This document shows positions 42,301-54,300 of a stretch of 64,000 nt of DNA, piece by piece. Source of the DNA: Bordetella sp. LUAb4. Its GTDB lineage: Bacteria; Pseudomonadota; Gammaproteobacteria; Burkholderiales; Burkholderiaceae_B. The notes beneath the pieces are model-generated. The model was not told the DNA's origin and did no database searches. It saw only the letters and a list, made by a program, of their open reading frames with translations. How positions within the stretch are numbered: the first letter of the stretch is position 1; each line of letters starts with the position of its first letter. The stretch spans positions 558,001 to 622,000 of the forward strand of contig NZ_JAHPZX010000004.1 of NCBI RefSeq assembly GCF_021325795.1, given 5' to 3'. A program made the position numbers and the translations under genes.

Positions 42301-45300
42301 GCTGGAGGTCACCACGTCCTCGATCAACCGCGACCAGTGCGTCATCAACCTGACGATGGCATCGGGGGCAAAAGCCTGTCCCTGGTACGCCGCCTGTATC
42401 GTCAACGCCTCCGCCTCGAGCACCGCCAACGTCAAGGGATAGTGGGTTTCCTCGCGCGACTGCACGGCCTCGAACGCCAAGCCCCCTGGCGCCCCTTGCC
42501 TGAGGGCCTCCGACACCGGATAGTTCTCGTACACCATGAGCGTATCGAACAAGCCCAGGCCACCCATGCCCGCCCAGCGCTGTATGTCGTTCAACGGCGT
42601 ATGCTCATGGTCCCGTGCGGCCAGTGCCTGCTCTTGCGCCCGCCGTAGCCACGAACCTAGCTGCTCCGCGGGACGAATGTCCATCACCACGGGCACCGTG
42701 TTGATGAACAAGCCCACCGCCTGCTCGATTCCCGCCAACTGCGCCGGCCTGCCCGACACCGTCGAACCGAACACCACCGTACCCTGTCCGGTGTAGCGCG
42801 ACAGCAGCAAGGACCACGTCGCCTGCATCAAGGTGTTGACGGTGACACGATGGCGGCGCGCGAACGACGTCATCGGTTCACGCACGCTTGCAGGCAACAC
42901 GTGTTCATACTTTCGGTAAGCCGTTCCATCGCCCGAAGACGTCGCCGGGCCGGCCAATAGCGTGGGCCCGTCCAGCCGTGCGACCTGCTTGCGCCAGTAG
43001 GCTTCATTGGCTTGCCCGTCCTGCCGCGCCAACCATGCGATGTAGTCGCGGTAGTGTCCTGCCAGCCCCCCCATGGGCTCGCCCCTGTAGGCGCGCAGCA
43101 CGTCGCCCATCAGCTGCGCCACGCTCCAACCGTCCATCAACAGGTGGTGGTGCGTCCAGATCAAGTGATGGCGGCCCCGGCCCAGCCGCAACAGCACCAG
43201 CCGCATCAGCGGCGGATTGGCCAGATCAAAGCCCCTTTGCAGCTCATCGGACGCCACTTGCGTCGCCCTGCGCTGTTGTGCCTCCGCGCTTTCACTTTCG
43301 CAATCCAGCACTTCAAGAGGCACGGTCAGCGTGCGCGCCACCCACTGCAAGGCCTCGCCCTGCTGCACAAAGCCCGTACGCAGCACTTCATGGCGGGCCA
43401 CGACGGCTTGCCACGCGCGGCGGAACGGGTCTTCATCCAAACCCGTGACATCCACCCTCAACTGATTCAGGTACGCATGGCCGCTTTGCTCATACAAGGC
43501 ATGGAAAAGCATCCCCGACTGCAAGGGCGACAGCGGGTACAAATCATCGAGCAGATCCTGCGGCACCGGCAACGCCGACCGTTGATCCGCGGTCAAGCCC
43601 GATAGCGCGAAACGGCTAATGCGGGTGGGCTGCAGTTCCCCCTTGTCATATCGGCTTGCCACCGCGGCCAGTTGCGCCAGTACCTGGCGCTCGAACACCT
43701 GGCGCGGCTGTATCTTCCAACCGGCTTCTCGCGCACGCGCCACGATCTGCAGGCTCAGGATCGAGTCACCGCCCAGTTCGAAGAAATTGCCCTGGCGGCT
43801 TATTTGATCGACGCCCAGCACGTCCTGCCAGATTTGCGCCAGCGCCTGCTCGGCCTCCCCCTGGGGCGCCTCAAAGCCTTGCGACGCGAATTCCGGCGCC
43901 GGCAGGGCCTTGCGGTCCACCTTGCCGTTGGGCGTCAGGGGTAGCGCGTCCAGCACCACGATCGCGGACGGCACCATGTAGTCCGGCAGCACGGTGCTCA
44001 GTCGGGTCCGCAGCTGGAGGCTATCCAGCGCCTGGCCCGCTGCGCCTGCATCCTGGTCAGCTGCGCCCGCTTCCTGCTCAGCCTCGTCCGCATCCCGGTC
44101 AGCCGCGCCGGTGACATAGGCCACCAGCCGGGCGCCGGACGGTCCGTGCTGCGCCATGACCACCGCTTCCCGCACGCCCGCCTGCGCCTGCAACCGCGCC
44201 TCCACCTCGCCCAGCTCGATGCGGTAGCCACGAATCTTGACCTGATGGTCTATGCGGCCCAGATATTCGAGCTGGCCCTCGCCATTCCAGCGCGCCAGAT
44301 CGCCTGTGCGGTACAGCCTGCCGCCCGCTACGCTGAACGGATCCGGCACGAAGCGCTCCGCCGTCAAGGCGGCCCGGTCAAGGTAGCCGCGCGCCAGCGA
44401 CGATCCCCCCAGGTACAGTTCCCCCACCACGCCCATCGGCAGCAGGTCGACCTGCCCGTCCACCACATAGGCGCTGCGCTCGCCGACCGGGCGGCCTATC
44501 GGCACGTAGGCGCTGTCGATCTCGGTCTCGCCATCGGCCTCCCACGTGGTCGGCGATATCACCGTCTCCGCCGGCCCATACACGTTGTGCAGGTGTTGGG
44601 GCCGCCACGCCGCGCGCACCGCATCGAAGCAGTCGCGCGACCACGCCTCGCCACCCACGATGCACAGACGCATGCGCAAACCGGCATCGCGCGTTTCTTG
44701 CGCCAGGGTCTGGGCATAGGCCGGCGGCAGATACAAGACGTTGATCTGGTGGCGAATGACCTCCTGCACCAGGCGCTCGCCCGACCACACCTGGTCATCG
44801 CGCAGCACCACCGCCGCGCCGCTCAGCAGCGGGATCAGCCATTGTTCCTGCGCCGCGTCAAAGCTGAGCGATGCGAACTGCAGCAGCCTGTCGTCAGGCG
44901 CGAGCTGATACCGTGCGCCGATGGCTGCGCAATGCTTGGCCAGCGCCTCGTGCGCGACTGCCACCCCTTTGGGTTTGCCCGTCGAGCCGGACGTGTAGAT
45001 CACGTAGGCCAGATTCTCGCCATGCAGCGCAATGTCGGGATTGCTCGCTGGCTCACCAGACAGATCTTCCGCGTCCAGCAACAAGGTCCTGACGCCCTCC
45101 AATGAGGGCAGCGACCGTGCCACCGATGATTGCGTCAGCACCAGCGCCAGGCCGCTATCGGCCATCATGTGCGCCAGGCGTTCCGTTGGATACGCGGGGT
45201 CCAGCGGCACATACGCGCCACCCGCCTTCAGCACGCCCAGCAGTCCCACCACCAGGTCGACCGACCGCTCCAGCGCCACGCCCACCTTCGCTTCCGGTCC

Positions 45301-48300
45301 TACACCCAGCTTGTGCAGGCGATGCGCCAGGCGATTGGCCTGCGCGTTCAGGTCCGCATGGCTCAGTTGTGCGCCGCCGTGGACCAGCGCTATCGCGGCG
45401 GGCATGCCAGCGGCTCGTGTCTCGATTTGCCGATGAACCGCTTGCAGACCCGGATAGGCTTCTTCCGTGCCCCCCAAGCCCAGCAGGGTCGAGCATTCGA
45501 CGCCATCCAGCAGGGACAATTCGCCGACGACACTATCCGGACCGAACGCAGCAACGTTGGCGATCAGCCGCGACAACTGCTCCATCAAGGTCACCACCGC
45601 CTGCGCCGCGAAGGCTTGCGCCTGGTAGGTGGCATGTATCGTCAATCCGCCCGCTTCGACCACTGCCAACGTCAGTGGATAGTTCGTTTCCTCGCGCGAC
45701 TGCACGGCCTCAAAGGACAAGCCTTGCTGCCCCCCTTGCTTCAGGGCATCCGCCACCGGGTAGTTCTCGTACACCAGTAGCGTGTCGAACAAACCCTGGC
45801 CGCCCACCGCGGCCCAGCGCTGGATGTCGTTCAGCGGCGTGTGCTCGTGGTCCCTGGCGGACAGCGCGTGGGCCTGCACCCGCCGTAGCCACGCGCCCAC
45901 CTGTTCCTGGGGACGAATGTCCATCACCATGGGAATGGTATTGATGAACAAGCCCACCGCGTGCTCGATCCCCGCCAGCTGCGCCGGTCTGCCCGACACC
46001 GTCGAACCGAAGGCCACCGTACCCTGGCCCGTGTGGCGCGACAGCAGCAGGGACCACGCCGCTTGCACGACCGTGTTCACCGTCACGTGTTGGCTGCGCG
46101 CGAACGACGACAATGTCCCGTTCAAGGATGCGGCGAACACGTGTTCGTATTTGCGGTAACCCGCTACGTCCACGGAACGTACCGCTGTGCCGGCCAATAG
46201 CGTAGGTCCTTCCAGCCGCGCGACCTGGGTACGCCAGTACGCTTCGTTGGCGTGCACGTCCTGCCTGGCCAGCCACGCGATGTAATCGCTGTAGTGCCCG
46301 GCGGTCCCATCCAATGGCTCGCCGGCGTAAGCGCGCAGCACTTCGCCCATGACCTGCGACACGCTCCAGCCATCCATCAGCAGGTGATGGTGGGTCCAGA
46401 TGACGTGATGGCGGCCGTGACCCACCCGCAGCAGCGCCAGCCGCATCAATGGTGGATCGAGCAGGTCGAAACCCTGTTCCAGCTGCGCGGCGGCGCAGTC
46501 ATCCAGAGCGGCGCGCGGATCCGCCTGCTGCCCTGGGTCCAGCACCTCAAAGGGCAAGGTCACCGTCCGCGCGACCCATTGCAGCAAGGCGTCGCCCTGC
46601 TGCAGGAACCCCGTGCGCAGCACTTCATGGCGCGCGACCACGGTTTCCCACGCCTGACGGAAGCGGCCTTCATCCAGGCCCGTGACATCCACCCGCAGCT
46701 GGTTCAGATACGCGTGGCCGTTTTGCTCGTACAAGGCATGGAACATGATGCCCGCCTGCATGGGCGACAGCGGATACACATCCTCGAGCAGCGCATGCGG
46801 TACCGGCAGCGCCAACCGTTGATCCGCGGTCAAGCCGGACAAGGCGTAACGGCCGATGCGGCTGCCCTGCAGTTCCGCCTTATCGTAGCGGCCTGCCGCC
46901 GCCGCCAACTGTGCGAGCAACTGGCGTTCGAATACCTGGCGCGGTTGCAGCTTCCAGCCGGCGTCCCTGGCGCGCGCGACGATCTGCAGGCTCAGGATCG
47001 AGTCCCCGCCCAGTTCGAAGAAATTGTCCTGGCGGCCGATGCGCGCCACGCCCAGCACGTCTTGCCAGATCCGCGCCAGTGCCAGCTCGGCTTCGCCCTG
47101 CGGGGCTTCATAACCTTGCGATACGAATTCCGGCGCAGGCAAGGCCTTGCGGTCGACTTTCCCGTTCGGTGTCAGCGGTAGCGCGTCCAGCGTCACGAAC
47201 GCCGAGGGCACCATGTATTCCGGCAGCGTGGCGGTCAAGTGTGCACGCAACGCTTGTACGTCCAACACGCTTTCCGCGTCGGCCGTCAAATAGGCCACCA
47301 GGCGCGATCCCGCGGGCCCTTCCTGCGCGGTGACCACGGCATCCCGCAAGCCGGCTTGGGCCTGCAACCGCGCCTCGATTTCTCCCAACTCGATGCGCAA
47401 GCCGCGGATCTTGACCTGGTGATCGAGGCGACCCCGATATTCCAGCTGGCCTTCGTCGTTCCAGCGCGCCAGGTCGCCCGTGCGATACAGCCTGCCGCCC
47501 TCTTCGCTATACGGATCCGGCACGAAGCGTTCGGCCGTCAACGCCGGGCGCTTCTCGTAGCCGCGCCCCAAGCCCGCTCCCCCCAGGTACAGTTCCGCCG
47601 CGACCGCTTGCGGGGCCAGCGTCATGGTGTCGCTCAATACGTAGGTCCGCACATTGGCTATTGGCCGGCCGATGGGCACGACCTCGTCGCCTGCGCGGCA
47701 CGTCCAGTGCGTCACGTCGATTGCGGCTTCCGTCGGGCCGTACAGGTTGTACAGGCCCACTCCCGGCAACCTCTGCAACACCGCATCTTGGAGCGCCGCC
47801 GGCAAGGCCTCGCCGCTGCACACGATACGCTTCAGCCCCGCGCAAGTCCGCGCCGTGTCTTCGGCCACGAAGGCCTGCAGCATGGGGGGCACGAAGTGCA
47901 GCGTGGTCACGCCATGGCGCTGGATCAAGCGCACCAACGCCTCCGGATCCCGATGCGCCCCCGGCTCGGCCACCGCCAATGTGGCGCCGACCATCAAGGG
48001 CCAGAAGAATTCCCACACCGACACGTCGAAGCTGAACGGCGTCTTCTGCAACACCGTATCCCTTGCATCCAGCCCGTACGCCTGTTGCATCCACGCCAGG
48101 CGGTTCGACAGCCCGCCATGACGATTACCCGCCCCCTTGGGCCGGCCCGTCGAGCCGGACGTGTAGATCACATAGGCCAGGTTCTCGCCATGCACTGGAA
48201 CGTCGGGGTTGGACGTCGATTCACCGGACAGATCTTCACGATCCAATGCCAATGCCGCCACGCCCGCGGGAAGTTGCAAGGAGGCTTGCACTGAAGACTG

Positions 48301-51300
48301 CGTCAACACCAGCGCCGAGCCGCTGTCCGCCATCATGTACGCCAGCCGATCCGGCGGATACGACGGATCCAGCGGCACGTATGCACCACCCGCCTTCAAC
48401 ACCCCCAACAGCGCCACAACCAGTTCCACCGACCGTTCCAGCGCGACGCCTACCTTTACATCCGGACCGACGCCCAGCTTGCGCAGACGATGCGCCAGGC
48501 GGTTCGCTCGCGCGTTCAACTCGGCATAACTCACATGGCCTTCGCCGAAGGCGGCCGCCCTGGCATGACTCACGCGATGTTCGCCAAAGGCGACGGCGAT
48601 TGCCTCGGGTGTGCGTTCCACCTGTGCTTCGATGGCCCGATGAACCGGATCCAGATGTCCGTAGGGGTCGTCCGTCCTGCTCAGCGCCAACAGGGCCGAT
48701 CGCTCCCGCTCGCCCAATACGGACAGGTCACCCAGCGGCAGGTCGCTGCGCGCGACCAGCGCTTCGAGTACGGTCACGTACCGAGCGCCCAGCCTGTGCA
48801 TGGTCCTTGGCTCGAACAGCTCCCGCGCATAGGCAAAGTTCGCCTGCAGCGTGCCGTCTTCATTCTCGGCGGTGTTCAGCATCAGATCGAACTGCGCCGT
48901 ACGCTCGCCCAGTGCGTAGCTCTCGACCGCCAGGCCCGGCAAGCCCCTGATCGTCACTTCGTCCGTACGCTGGTGGTTGTGCATCACCTGGAACAAGGGC
49001 GTATGGTCCAGGCTGCGCTGCGGCTGCAACGCTTCAACCAGCACGTCGAAGGGCAAGGCCTGGTGGGCCTGTGCACCCGCCATACCGCGCTTGACCGACG
49101 CCAGCACCGCGGCCAGCGCCATCCGTCCTGTGAACTGCGTACGGATCACCAGCGTGTTGACGAAGAAACCGATCACGCCTTGGGTCTGCGCCAGGTCACG
49201 GTTCGCATTCGCGATCCCCACCCGGATGTCCGCCTGCCCCGTGTACCGGTGCAGCAATACCTGCAGCCCTGCCAATAGCACCATGAATGGGGTGGCGCCA
49301 TGCGTCTGCGCCAGTTTGCGAATGTTCCGCGATAGCTCGGCCGGCAGTGGCACCGCGGTCTGCGCCTCGGTGTAGGCGCTCAGTGACTGCCTGGAATGAT
49401 CGTAAGGCAGCGCCAATACCGGATGATCCGCGCCCAGGTACTGTCGCCAATAGACCAGTTGACGCGCCTGCTCGCCCGCCTCCAGCCAGCGGCGCTGCCA
49501 CAACGCGTAATCGGCATATTGGACAGGCAGGGGCGGCAGCTCCAAGCGGCTTGCCCGATACGCCTGGACGAACTCCGCGAGCAACACTTGGATCGACCAG
49601 CCATCGGACACGATATGGTGCATCGATACCAGCAATACGTGCTCGCCCGCGGAGAGTTTGGCTACCGCTACCCGCAATAAGGGCCCTGCTTGCAGATCGA
49701 AGGGGCGACGGCCGAATTCCCCGGCCAGCGCGCGCAAGCGCTGCTCGGCGTTCGCGCCGCGATCACTATCGGTATCGGTATCGGTATCGGTATCGGTATC
49801 GGTATCGGTATCGGTATCGGTATCGGTATTTGCCTCCGCGCCGACGGCGACATCGGCGCGCGCCGACAGGTCGATCGTCGCATACTCGTACGGCAGCGAC
49901 CCGTGAATGATCTGTACCGCCGTGCCGTCGGCCTGCTGCGTAAACGTCGTGCGCAGCGACTCATGACGCGCCACCAGCGTCTCGAAGGCCGCCCGCACGG
50001 CGTTCGCGTCCAGCTCGCCCTGCAAACGCAAACCGCCGGCGATGTGGTAAGCACTACCCTCCGGTTGCAGATTCCACAGGAACCACAATCGCTGCTGCGC
50101 ATGAGACAGCGGCAGTCCGTTCCGTTGCGATTCTTCGATGACGGGGATGGCCGCTACGGCCGCTCGGCCATCCAAAGCCGCGGCCAATGCCTGCAAGGTC
50201 TGATGCTCGAACACCTGCCGCACGTCGACCGGTAGGCCGGACCGTTGCGCCGCCGACACCACCTTCAAGCTGAGAATGGAATCGCCGCCGAGTTCGAAGA
50301 AATTGTCCTGGCGGCCAACGCGCTCCACGCCCAATACGTCTTGCCAGATCCGCGCCAGTGCTTGTTCGGCTTCGCCCTGTGGCGCTTCGTAGCCCTGCGA
50401 GGCGAACTCTGGCGCTGGCAAGGCCTTGCGATCCACCTTGCCATTGGGCGTCAGCGGTAGCACCGCCAACACCACGATCGCCGACGGCACCATGTAATCC
50501 GGCAGGACGGCACCCAGCTGGGCCCGCAGTTGCTGGCCGTCCAGCACCTGGTCGGTTTCGGCAGGAGCGCCGCCCGCTCCAGCGATAACGTCACCGGCTT
50601 GGGCGTTCTCGCCGCCGGCTTCAGCAAGGAGATAGCCGGCTTTGGCAGTGACGTAGCCCACCAGCCGCAAACCGGACGGAGCCTCTTGTGCCGTGACCAC
50701 CGCTTCCCTCACGCCGGCCTGCGCTTGCAGCTGCGACTCCACTTCGCCCAGCTCGATGCGAAAGCCGCGGATCTTCACCTGGTGGTCGATCCGGCCCAGG
50801 TACTCCAACTGGCCTTGTTCATTCCAGCGGGCCAGGTCGCCTGTGCGGTACAGCCTGCCGCCTTCTTCGCCATAGGGGTCCGGCACGAAGCGCTGGGCCG
50901 TCAAGTCAAAACGGTTCAGGTAGCCGCGCGCCAACCCGGCACCGGCCACATGCAACTCGCCCGCCACGCCCGGCGCCGCCAGGTTTCCTTCGCCATCGAG
51001 TACGTATAGTCCCAGGTCCGGTATCGCCCGGCCTACGGGGCTGCGTTCGCCCGCCACATCCGCGGCCAGGATCGGACGGTACGTCACATGCACCGTCGTC
51101 TCGGTGATGCCGTACATATTCACCAACCGTGGCTGCGTGTCGCCGTAATGGGCGATCCACGGCTCCAGCGTCCGCGGGTCCAGGGCTTCGCCACCGAAGA
51201 TCACCGCCCGCAACGACAACCCGCCGTCGTACACACCGGGCACTTGCATCAGTTGCCGGAATGCCGAGGGCGTCTGGTTCAACACCGTCACGCCCTCACG

Positions 51301-54300
51301 GCGCAACAGCGACAGGAATTCTTGCGGCGACCGGCTCACCAGATACGGCACGACGACCAGCTTGCCGCCATGGCACAGCGCGCCAAACACTTCCCATACC
51401 GAGAAGTCGAAGGCGTAGGAATGGAACAAGGTCCAGACGTCCGCCGGGCCAAAACCGAACCAGCCCTCCGTACCCGCCAATAACCGCGCCACGTTGCGAT
51501 GCGTCAGCTGCGTGCCCTTGGGCCGGCCCGTCGAGCCCGACGTATAGATCACGTAGGCCAGGTTTTCGTCGTGCAGCACGACATCGGGGTTATCGCGCGG
51601 TTCGCCGGACAGATCGTCCGTGTCCAGCACCAGGGTCTGCACCTCTTCCGTCAGCGGCAGCGATTCCAGTACGGACGATTGGGTCAGCACCAGCGCCAGC
51701 CCGCTGTCGGCCATCATGTAGGCCAACCGGTCCGCCGGATACGACGGGTCCAGCGGCACATACGCCGCGCCCGCCTTGAGGACGCCGAGGAGCGCCACCA
51801 CCAGATCGAGCGACCGTTCCAAGGCCACACCGACCTTCACTTCCGGACCCACGCCCTGCTTCCGCAAACGATGCGCCACGCGGTTCGCCAGCGCGTTCAG
51901 TTCGCCGTAGCTCAACCGCGCGTCGTCGCACGTCAGCGCGATCGCATCGGGTCGGCGCGCGGCCTGCGCCTCGATCCGGCGATGCACGGGCTGCGCGCTA
52001 TGCCAGCATTCAGTGGCGCTGCCCCATTCGATCAGCCGGCTCGCGTCATCCTGGGCGGGCAATACAGTCTCGCCAATCGTGGCTTCCGGTCGATCGGCAA
52101 AGGCGCGCAAGGCGCGTAGCCAATCCTGAACGATGCGGCCAGCGACCGCGTCATCGATGCGTCCGTCTGCGTACGTGAGCATCGCCTGTGAACCTTGGTC
52201 CGCCTCTTCACGCACATCCAGCGCAAGATCGAACTGCGGCATGATGGGCGCGACGGGATGCGCCAGGCAACGCCAGCCGGGCACACGATTCAACGCCCGC
52301 AAATCGGTGCGCAGGTGATTGAAAACCACCTGGAACAAGGGATTGCGGCTGGCATCCCGGCCCGGATGCAGTGCCTCGACGATCAGGTCCAGCGGCGTGG
52401 CCGCGTGGCGGCGGGCATCCAGCAAGGTCCGGAATACGCTGCTGAGCGTGTCACGCAACGAGGTCGCGCCACTTAGGCGCATCCTGACAGCGTGGGTGTC
52501 GATCAGGAACCCGACAGGCCCTTCGCGTCCGTCCAGACCGCCACGCGACATCGGCACACCGATGCTGATGTCGGTGTTGCCGGAATTCAAGCGCAACGCC
52601 AGATAGAAGCTGGCCAGCAGCACCGTGGCCGGGGTGACCGCCGCTTCGCGTGCGGCGCGGTGCACGCCAGCCAGCAGCGCCGGATCCAGGTCCAATGCGA
52701 TGCTATGTGCCCGCGCGCCATGCGCTCGCGCGATCGTTCCTGTCCCGTCTTTGGCGCGTCCGCTGAAATCCACTGTCCGCGGCGCGTCGCCAAGCTGCTG
52801 CTTCCAATAAGCGATTCCTGCTGTCAGGCCAGGATCTGCTTGCGTGACGCCATTCGCGAGCGCCACCGGCGCATCAGGCAGCGCAGGGACATCAGGCAGC
52901 GTAGGCGCGACATTGGCCAGGCCGGCACGATAGCAATGCGACAACTCATCCACCAGCAGCTGCATGGACCGGCCATCTGCGATGATGTGATGCAGTACCA
53001 GCAGGAATACGTGCTGGCCCGCGCCGAGATCGAACAAGGCGGCGCGCCATAGCGGCGGCCGGGTCAAGTCGAAAGGCTCGCTAATCACGGACGCAATGCG
53101 CTCGTCCAGCGTGGCCTGGCCGTTGGCAACGGGGCTACTGTCGCTGTTGTTGCTGTTGCTGTTGCCGGTCGCAGCCTCACTCAGGTCCACCCGGCGCCAA
53201 GGCAGTTCGACGCTATCCACTACCGCCTGCGACGGGCCTTCTTCGCCGTCGATGAACACCGTACGCAGCGCTGCGTGGCGCGCTGCTAGATACGTCAGAC
53301 TACTGCGCAGCAGGTCCTCATCGACAGCCCCTTCGATCCGTACCGCGGCCGGAACATGGTAAGCGCAGCTGTCCGCATCCACCTTCCACAAAAACCACTG
53401 TTGGCGTTGGCCCGGCGTCAGCGCGACGGGGCCGACGGGGCTGGCTGGGTCGGCGCCACCCACAGTACCAACGGAGCCGCCGGAGGCGACGGGGCCAGCT
53501 GGCACCGCAGCGCCAGGCGCTTCAGCCCCCGGCGTGGCAGTGGCCCTCTGGCGAACCATGGCCTCGATGCGCGACGCTGCCTGGTCCAGCACGGGCGCCT
53601 CGAAAAGATCGGCCGGACCATAGTCGACATCCCATAACTGGCGCACACGCACCGCCAGCTGTACGCCTTGCAGGGAACTTCCGCCCAGACCGAAGAAGTT
53701 GGCCTGCGCCCCCCGCAGCGGCGTGCCGAGAACCTCCGCCCACACTTCGGCCAGCCGGCGCTGCGTGTCGTTGCGCCAGCGATCCGCGAACGCCGGCGCC
53801 GCGCCAGCTTCGGCGGCGGTGGCGATACCGATGGCGATGGCGGTGGCTTCGGCCGCGCCAGCACCAGCGTCAGCCTCGACACCACCCACATCGAACTTAC
53901 CGCCGGCATACACCGCATAACTGTCCAGCGTGCATTCCAGATACCCCCGCTTGACCGCGCCGCGTTGCAGTTTCCCGCTCGACGTCTTGGGCATCGCGCC
54001 CGGATTCAACAAGACGGCGGCGGCCACCGGCTCTCCATGGGCGACGCTGACGATCTCATTGAGCATCGCCACGATGGCCTGCGGGCTGGCCAGCTTCTGA
54101 CTGCGGTACGCAATCTCCAGCGCCAGGCCGATTCCCTCGCGGCCCTCCGTCTCCACCGCGAATGCGGCAACCCTACCCTTGCGAGCCAGGTCGAACTCCG
54201 CTTCGACGGCTTGTTCGACATCCTGCGGATAGATGTTCTGGCCCCGTACGATGATCAGGTCCTTGAGACGTCCGGCCACGTACAACTGACCCGCGTGCAC

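Larger units (their letters stand above)
39080..43560 (-). other. Gene B module 4: C-A(Thr)-T-E
   Basis: The C domain is YPLSPLQSGMLFH type with HHLLMDG, again with no E domain before it. The A pocket reads DFWNIGMVH (Thr). The E domain (HHLVVDGVSW near 40010, EGHGRED near 39580) should give D-Thr or D-allo-Thr. The A domain holds a (Asn-Ala)5 loop encoded at 40825-40854. Confidence 0.9.
50180..53430 (-). other. Gene B module 1: starter-type C-A(Thr)-T
   Basis: The first C domain (HHIIADG) takes an acyl donor from the ACP, so by position it is a lipo-initiating starter C. The A pocket is D235 F236 W239 N278 I299 G301 M322 V330 H331, the classical threonine code DFWNIGMVH. The C domain carries an Asn/Ser repeat loop and the A domain a long Ala/Gly-rich loop before its LPDYMVP motif. 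The A domain is nearly identical to that of module 4. Confidence 0.9.

Noticed and set aside
43000-46800. Confident call of dual epimerisation/condensation domains in gene B modules 3 and 4
   Set aside because: I do not see the extra N-terminal HHxxxxGD signature described for dual domains, so the idea is kept only as an open question.
49767-49830. Hexamer repeat as iterons or a CRISPR-like array
   Set aside because: The unit is six bases with no spacers, is in frame, and sits inside a C domain; it is a coding microsatellite.
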